A DNA stretch of 35,634 bases from Candidatus Tayloriibacteriota bacterium (GTDB lineage: Bacteria; Patescibacteriota; Minisyncoccia; Phycocordibacterales; SIBU01), in NCBI GenBank assembly GCA_009695005.1, contig SIBU01000008.1:1-35634 (forward strand), in the 5' to 3' direction. The position numbers were made by a program, and so were the translations under genes. Numbering within the stretch: position 1 is the first letter of the stretch; the number at the start of each line of letters is the position of its first letter. The notes beneath the pieces were generated by a model. The model was not told the DNA's origin and did not search any database. It worked only from the letters and a program-made list of their open reading frames with translations. Positions 33,601 through 35,634 of this stretch are shown here, in pieces.

Positions 33601-33702
33601 AAACTTCTTTTTTTTCGAATTCACCTTGGCTACATTTAGTTTCTTCTTCTCCCAATATGATTGCCACTTTTTTTCAATCCTTTTATGGTCGTAAGATTTC
33701 AT
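30634..33702 (-). CDS. leuS: Leucyl-tRNA synthetase with an ITPase/HAM1-like insertion, 1022 aa
   Basis: I take the ATG at 33702 (MKSYDHKRIEKKWQ). The class I core is complete: HVGHI is the HIGH motif, and KMSKSVGN is the KMSKS motif. The CP1 editing domain is present (TTRPDTNFGATF, and GHDMRDFEF with the conserved Asp). The C-terminus is normal (NGKVRGRLSVEA). The protein is about 160 residues longer than E. coli LeuRS, because roughly 200 residues are inserted between KYADRLDRDL and the KNWIGKSHG strand, just before CP1. The insert looks like a HAM1/RdgB nucleotide pyrophosphatase domain. The frame is uninterrupted and no second start is needed. Confidence 0.96.
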   Translation of the reverse strand: MKSYDHKRIEKKWQSYWEKKKLNVAKVNSKKKKFYGLIEFPYPSGDGLHVGHIRSNTAMDIIARKRRAEGNEVLYPIGWDAFGLPTENYAIKTGIQPAIVTKKNTDTFRRQLKALGFSFDWSREINTTDPEYYKWTQWIFLKFLEKGLAYKKKMAINWCPKDKTGLANEEVVDGCCERCGTPVEKREKEQWMLAITKYADRLDRDLDPKRVLIGTRNSAKVKMIKACFAGVVGISLITFDDIPPVDDSKLVEGDDFLENAKKKSEFYFKATGIPTISTDHILWIDKWPENKGFMVHLRKHANPSSERATDEEVVVFLKNFLKGVGGESKANFHYGIAYTDENGTFVREEVPANYILQDKVQAKSYWPGYPTEALLKDSKTGVFKADQSDDVRYVRIAMMFKKHFVPRMLGDKTAIDYLEKIRIQQKNWIGKSHGINITYPIDGFKKTVTIFTTRPDTNFGATFIALAPDGAFVKENLEHFPNKKEVSVYIEQVNKRTDIERLAEGRKKTGVFTGLYAVNSLNNRKMPMYVADFVLGGVGTGALVGVPGHDMRDFEFAQEMKLEIVRVVVGPDGDVSPITKKEQVQEDTGTMINSEFLNGTDIHEATKKIMEYMEEKGYGKKITTFKLRDWIFSRQRYWGEPIPVIHCQKCGAVAVPEKDLPVKLPNVKNYLPTDTGESPLAVIENWVNVKCPKCKGPAKRETDTMPNWAGSSWYYLRYADSKNKREFASAKALKYWTPVDWYNGGMEHTTLHLLYSRFWHKFLFDLKLVPTSEPYLKRTSHGLILGEGGAKMSKSVGNVVNPDTLIEQFGADTLRLYEMFMGPFDQHIAWSTESMIGPRRFLEKVWRLFEKTQNVNSKSQKRKRSKITNSKLETLLHKTIKKVGDDIEATRFNTAVSSMMILANEMDKEEEVSIKNYEIFLRLLAPFTPHITDELWHMLSHKKSIHLESWPSFDLLIMTSAFENLIIQINGKVRGRLSVEADISEEEAKAKILMLPEITKWLDGKEIKKIIYVKGRIVNIVL
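32476..33084 (-). other. HAM1/ITPase-like domain inserted in leuS
   Basis: The insert begins RVLIGTRNSAKVKMIKACF, like the family start (V-L-A-T-x-N-x-x-K). DDFLENAKKKSEFYFKATG matches the FxENAxxKA helix, and TISTDHILWID matches the A-D-D-S-G-L-x-V-D strand. FHYGIAYTDENG matches the RFHCVLVY strand of RdgB. The ENA Glu, the loop Lys and the second Asp of DDSG are kept, but the first Asp is Thr, the following Ser-Gly are His-Ile, and the SHR motif is not recognisable. It may therefore bind rather than hydrolyse a nucleotide. The match is by eye. Confidence 0.75.
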
Positions 33703-33761
33703 AGAAAGATAATATAACAAACCAGGGATTTATCAAATTTATTGTTTGAACTTACTCAAAT

Positions 33762-33789
33762 AAAAAACACACCTCTCTATTTAGGTGTG
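33762..33789 (-). terminator. Terminator of the 72-aa membrane protein gene
   Basis: CACACCT and AGGTGTG pair around an 8-base loop; on the minus strand TTTTTTATTT follows. The stem lies within the last codons and downstream of the gene at 33777. Confidence 0.8.
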
Positions 33790-33995
33790 GTAACGGATGC
33801 ATATGCTATAAACGAGATTGGGTGTGGTACTTTATGATATACCCTCCAAGCTGCGTAAAAGAGAAATATACTGATTATGAAGACTAAGAGTGCAACGAAA
33901 TATCCAACAAAACAGCTCTCGTCAGTACTCGCAAGCACCCTCCATGCGAAAATCAGAGCTGCTATGGCAGCTACCAATAAAATCCAAAATAGCAT
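33777..33995 (-). CDS. Small two-helix membrane protein, 72 aa
   Basis: Two hydrophobic helices are visible: residues about 2-19 (LFWILLVAAIAALIFAWR) and 30-50 (GYFVALLVFIISIFLFYAAW), joined by a short loop with a Cys. A good ribosome-binding site, AAGGAG, lies five bases before the ATG. The gene stands alone with its own terminator. The function is unknown. Confidence 0.65.
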   Translation of the reverse strand: MLFWILLVAAIAALIFAWRVLASTDESCFVGYFVALLVFIISIFLFYAAWRVYHKVPHPISFIAYASVTTPK

Positions 33996-34088
33996 TTTCT
34001 CCTTTATGGGTTAAACGAAGAACTAATGTGATTGCGAGAATAATAGGACAAATTTTTCCCAACGTCAAGATAATCAAATTCAAGCTTA

Positions 34089-34188
34089 ATGTCGAGGAAT
34101 TGCCTTGACGGAGAGGTCGTGTGTTGTAATGTTGCATTATGTCGAGGAATTGCCTTAATGAAGAGGCCATCTCCTGATAGGAAAGGCA
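34089..34188. repeat. Upstream pair of 50-bp repeats
   Basis: Two units of exactly 50 bp start at 34089 and 34139. Each opens with ATGTCGAGGAATTGCCTT; the core GTCGAGG-aattg-CCTTGAC can fold into a 7-bp hairpin with one G-T pair. The first unit is full, while the second matches well only over its first 30 or so bases. A similar pair lies at 34823. Together with the palindrome at 34234 this fills most of the 325-base gap before the gene at 34321. Confidence 0.85.
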
Positions 34189-34233
34189 ACATGATTGTCA
34201 TTTCTTCTCTATTTTCGTGTGATCGAAGGGTTT

Positions 34234-34261
34234 AAAGATTGAAATAATTCAATCTTTGACA
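34234..34261 (+). promoter_or_regulatory. Operator-like palindrome overlapping a -35 element
   Basis: AAAGATTGAA and TTCAATCTTT form a perfect 10-bp inverted repeat with a 4-base spacer (34234-34257). TTGACA at 34256-34261 overlaps its right end. A -10 candidate is TATGTA at 34282. The layout resembles a repressor site on a promoter for the gene at 34321. Confidence 0.55.
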
Positions 34262-34320
34262 ATGGAGTGCAATTTATGCAATATGTATTCGGATAAAAAC
34301 GTCTGCGACCCAAAAAACAT

Positions 34321-34731
34321 ATGGAAGATCATTGTCACCCAAAAAACCCATGCGGATACAAATACCCGCTTCTCGTCCTTCACCTTGATGGAGTACCAGC
34401 TTGGCATGTTGAGATTGACGGACAAATTGGACAGTACCTCAATCTGGAAGACCGGGCTGTAAAAAATCTCAGTGCCGCCTGCTCGGAAAGTGGCCTTTCA
34501 GGTGATGCACTTCAAACGGCTGCAACTCCTCTCTTAAAAAAGATTGCCAGGAAATTACGTGTCCACGAGTTAATCATAAATCGTGTAGGCTGGTACACCG
34601 GAGCGGGTCCAAGTCACATCCTGAGGGATGGAACATTCTTCGCTCGGATGATTGATATTGAAGCGGATACCAAAAAAACAGGGGTACCTTCGTGGATGGA
34701 TGCAGGTCAACCCGTCCACGACGCTGACTAA
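34321..34731 (+). CDS. Hypothetical protein flanked by 50-bp repeats, 136 aa
   Basis: I do not recognise the family. The N-terminus is MEDHCHPKNPCGYKYPLLVL and is followed by a short strand-rich part (LVLHLDGVPAWHVEIDG), a helical middle and a C-terminal part with GWYTGAGPSHILRDG. The start is uncertain: no clear ribosome-binding site is seen, and a second frame (34256-34462) overlaps. The putative promoter at 34256 fits the ATG at 34321. It has its own terminator at 34759. Two 50-bp repeats lie on each side, so the gene looks like a cassette. Confidence 0.6.
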   Translation: MEDHCHPKNPCGYKYPLLVLHLDGVPAWHVEIDGQIGQYLNLEDRAVKNLSAACSESGLSGDALQTAATPLLKKIARKLRVHELIINRVGWYTGAGPSHILRDGTFFARMIDIEADTKKTGVPSWMDAGQPVHDAD

Positions 34732-34758
34732 TCTAACTGAAATACCTCTAAATGTACA

Positions 34759-34790
34759 AACGGCAACCTTTCGGACGCCGTTTTTTCTAT
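34759..34790 (+). terminator. Terminator of the cassette gene
   Basis: ACGGC and GCCGT pair, with an inner CC/GG pairing, followed by TTTTTTCT. Confidence 0.75.
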
Positions 34791-34822
34791 ACTAAATACT
34801 TTTATTTACAATTAACAGAGTT

Positions 34823-34913
34823 ATGTCGAGGAATTGCCTTGACGAAGAAGCCATGTGTTCTAATGTTGCTTCATGTCAAGGAATTGCCTTGACGGAGACT
34901 AGTAGTCTCTTAC
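34823..34913. repeat. Downstream pair of 50-bp repeats
   Basis: Units start at 34823 and 34873, again exactly 50 bp apart. The first matches the unit at 34089 over its whole length with about 7 differences. The second has GTCAAGG-aattg-CCTTGAC, a perfect 7-bp hairpin, and matches only over its first half. Confidence 0.85.
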
Positions 34914-35088
34914 TATATGAAAAAGTTGATGCTTGAGTTAATAGCTTTAGGATATATGTTGGAAATCCAGGGGCGGGCATAACCCAACAGTCTGATCAGT
35001 GATTGATTTTCATAATATGACTTAATTGAACCGGGTAAAACAATACTACAAGTAATATAATTCAAATATGAGATAAGGGGTGAATAAC

Positions 35089-35117
35089 TTGACAAGTAAG
35101 GCAATTTTTGTTACTTT
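35089..35117 (+). promoter_or_regulatory. Promoter of the 113-aa gene
   Basis: TTGACA and TACTTT are separated by 17 bases, about 37 bases before the ATG at 35154. Confidence 0.6.
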
Positions 35118-35153
35118 AGTTGTGGAAACACAAGGCCTCCAAATTAATTATAT

Positions 35154-35495
35154 ATGAATGGACAAGTAACAGCCGGTCAAGTGACGATTGTCGGTCAACC
35201 TGTGGATTACAGAATATATCCGAAAAGCCCTAGGGCACTTCCGGTCCAGATAATGCGAATGTGTAGAAATGAAGAGAGGCACGGCTTCTCTCCAAAAGAT
35301 GTTCGCATGGTTTGGGCTGAGGACCTAAGGTCTCTCACACTAGAAAACAGGGAAGTTTGCATCTCCGGAGGGTGTACAACTAAACTTCCGTCGATTTCAT
35401 TCTCGATTGCCGATGTAGAGCGGATTTCTTTTTCGCTAGGCGAATTTGTCGAAAGGGAGGGTTTTAAGCCTCCCAAATCAATCGCTTTTCGATAG
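35154..35495 (+). CDS. Hypothetical protein, 113 aa
   Basis: I do not recognise the family. The protein starts MNGQVTAGQVTIVGQPVDYR, is rich in charged residues and beta-prone stretches, and contains a Cys pair in VCISGGCTTKLP. No signal peptide or membrane helix is seen. It has a good promoter and a strong terminator, so it is a single-gene unit like several others in the window, with higher GC than the housekeeping genes. Confidence 0.6.
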   Translation: MNGQVTAGQVTIVGQPVDYRIYPKSPRALPVQIMRMCRNEERHGFSPKDVRMVWAEDLRSLTLENREVCISGGCTTKLPSISFSIADVERISFSLGEFVEREGFKPPKSIAFR

Positions 35496-35508
35496 ATTAC
35501 CTCTTACT

Positions 35509-35544
35509 ACCATTTTCCACTTTGCCGTGGAGAATGGTTTTTTT
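35509..35544 (+). terminator. Terminator of the 113-aa gene
   Basis: ACCATTTTCCAC and GTGGAGAATGGT form a 12-bp stem with one wobble pair around a 6-base loop, followed by TTTTTTT. Confidence 0.9.
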
Positions 35545-35564
35545 ATGTCAGATCTTGGTTCCGT

Positions 35565-35634
35565 CTAGATTTTGAATTCAATTACTTCGCCATCCTTGAC
35601 GACATATTCCTTACCTTCGGTGCGAATTAAACCT
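35565..35634 (-). CDS. ychF: C-terminus of the YchF/OLA1 GTPase (partial)
   Basis: Only the last 22 codons are inside the window. They read GLIRTEGKEYVVKDGEVIEF then KI and a stop, which matches the TGS-domain end of YchF (R-x-E-G-K-x-Y-x-V-x-D-G-D-V-I-x-F). YchF is an ATP-preferring member of the Obg family that binds ribosomes. The rest of the gene lies beyond the right edge. Confidence 0.8.
   Translation of the reverse strand, partial: GLIRTEGKEYVVKDGEVIEFKI

Larger units (their letters stand above)
34732..35153. other. Intergenic stretch with terminator, repeats and promoter
   Basis: This 422-base stretch holds the terminator at 34759, the downstream repeat pair at 34823-34913, a GAGACTA-g-TAGTCTC palindrome at about 34896 and the promoter at 35089. 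The minus-strand frame at 34913-35104 has low-quality composition and no ribosome-binding site; I do not call it a gene. Confidence 0.5.

Noticed and set aside
34256-34462. Plus-strand frame of 68 residues with CxxC near its start
   Set aside because: It overlaps the putative promoter and the better frame at 34321; no ribosome-binding site is seen. A frameshift joining the two cannot be excluded but is not supported.
34089-34922. CRISPR array
   Set aside because: The 50-bp units look like repeat plus spacer, but the spacer halves of the two full units are also similar, there are only two units per site, and no cas genes are near.
34913-35104. Minus-strand frame of 63 residues
   Set aside because: It has no ribosome-binding site and lies across repeat and promoter sequence; its composition is Ser/Ile/Tyr-rich as in AT-rich noncoding DNA.

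Overview
The window looks like a chromosomal segment of a Candidate Phyla Radiation (Patescibacteria) bacterium, most likely a Parcubacteria-type lineage. The signs are a small AT-rich genome with tight gene packing, an alanyl-tRNA synthetase without its C-terminal domain, a PilM-like/baseplate-J-like gene pair, a sigma-region-4/HARE-HTH fusion protein, an ECF sigma factor paired with a small membrane protein, and many short ORFan genes that each have their own hairpin terminator. No tRNA or rRNA gene was recognised. The lineage is an inference from gene content only.

Layout. Positions 1-3330 hold single-gene units of unknown function: a 5'-truncated HtrA-like protein that has lost its catalytic triad, a divergent unknown/coiled-coil pair, a GNAT acetyltransferase and an unknown gene. 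Then comes a 530-base stretch with palindromes and a possible small RNA. Positions 3865-4816 carry a PhnB-like protein, the remnant of a Nudix (isopentenyl-diphosphate isomerase-like) gene, a small membrane protein and a 20-residue lysine-rich peptide. Positions 4836-8310 carry an HD-domain protein, a large membrane protein of unknown function and a DUF2914 membrane protein. Positions 8371-12311 form an envelope block: a thioredoxin-like/DsbB oxidative pair on the minus strand, then DoxX, a nucleotidylyltransferase, a PAP2 phosphatase and an exported Ig-like/peptidoglycan-binding protein with three cysteine pairs on the plus strand. Positions 12348-16876 carry the ECF sigma unit, a small unknown protein, typA, a nucleotidyltransferase-fold protein and an RRM protein. 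Positions 17036-20520 carry the baseplate-J-like/PilM-like pair and a ZIP transporter. Positions 20539-26934 carry alaS, a methyltransferase-like DNA repair protein, a 58-residue membrane protein, an ATP-cone/Mrr-like nuclease, an unknown gene, a duplicated mnmA 3' end, a membrane protein and mnmA. Positions 27004-33720 carry mltG with a large membrane protein, the sigma4-HARE regulator and leuS. The end (33777-35634) holds a small membrane protein, a gene flanked on both sides by pairs of 50-bp repeats, another unknown gene and the C-terminus of ychF.

How the genes fit together. The thioredoxin/DsbB pair probably makes disulfides in exported proteins, and the neighbouring Ig-like wall-binding protein is a plausible client. 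MltG, the PAP2 phosphatase and the PG-binding protein all point to cell-wall work. TypA, AlaRS, LeuRS, MnmA and YchF are translation genes. The ECF sigma factor and the sigma4-HARE protein are transcription factors.

Most unusual items: (1) LeuRS carries an insertion of about 200 residues, just before the CP1 editing domain, that resembles an ITPase/HAM1 (RdgB) domain with several altered active-site positions. (2) The last 170 bp of mnmA are duplicated on the far side of a roughly 1-kb insert; the duplication ends at the centre of a 29-bp palindrome and is joined to a diverged 5' end of the ATP-cone nuclease gene. (3) A single gene is bracketed by two pairs of 50-bp hairpin-containing repeats and preceded by an operator-like palindrome.
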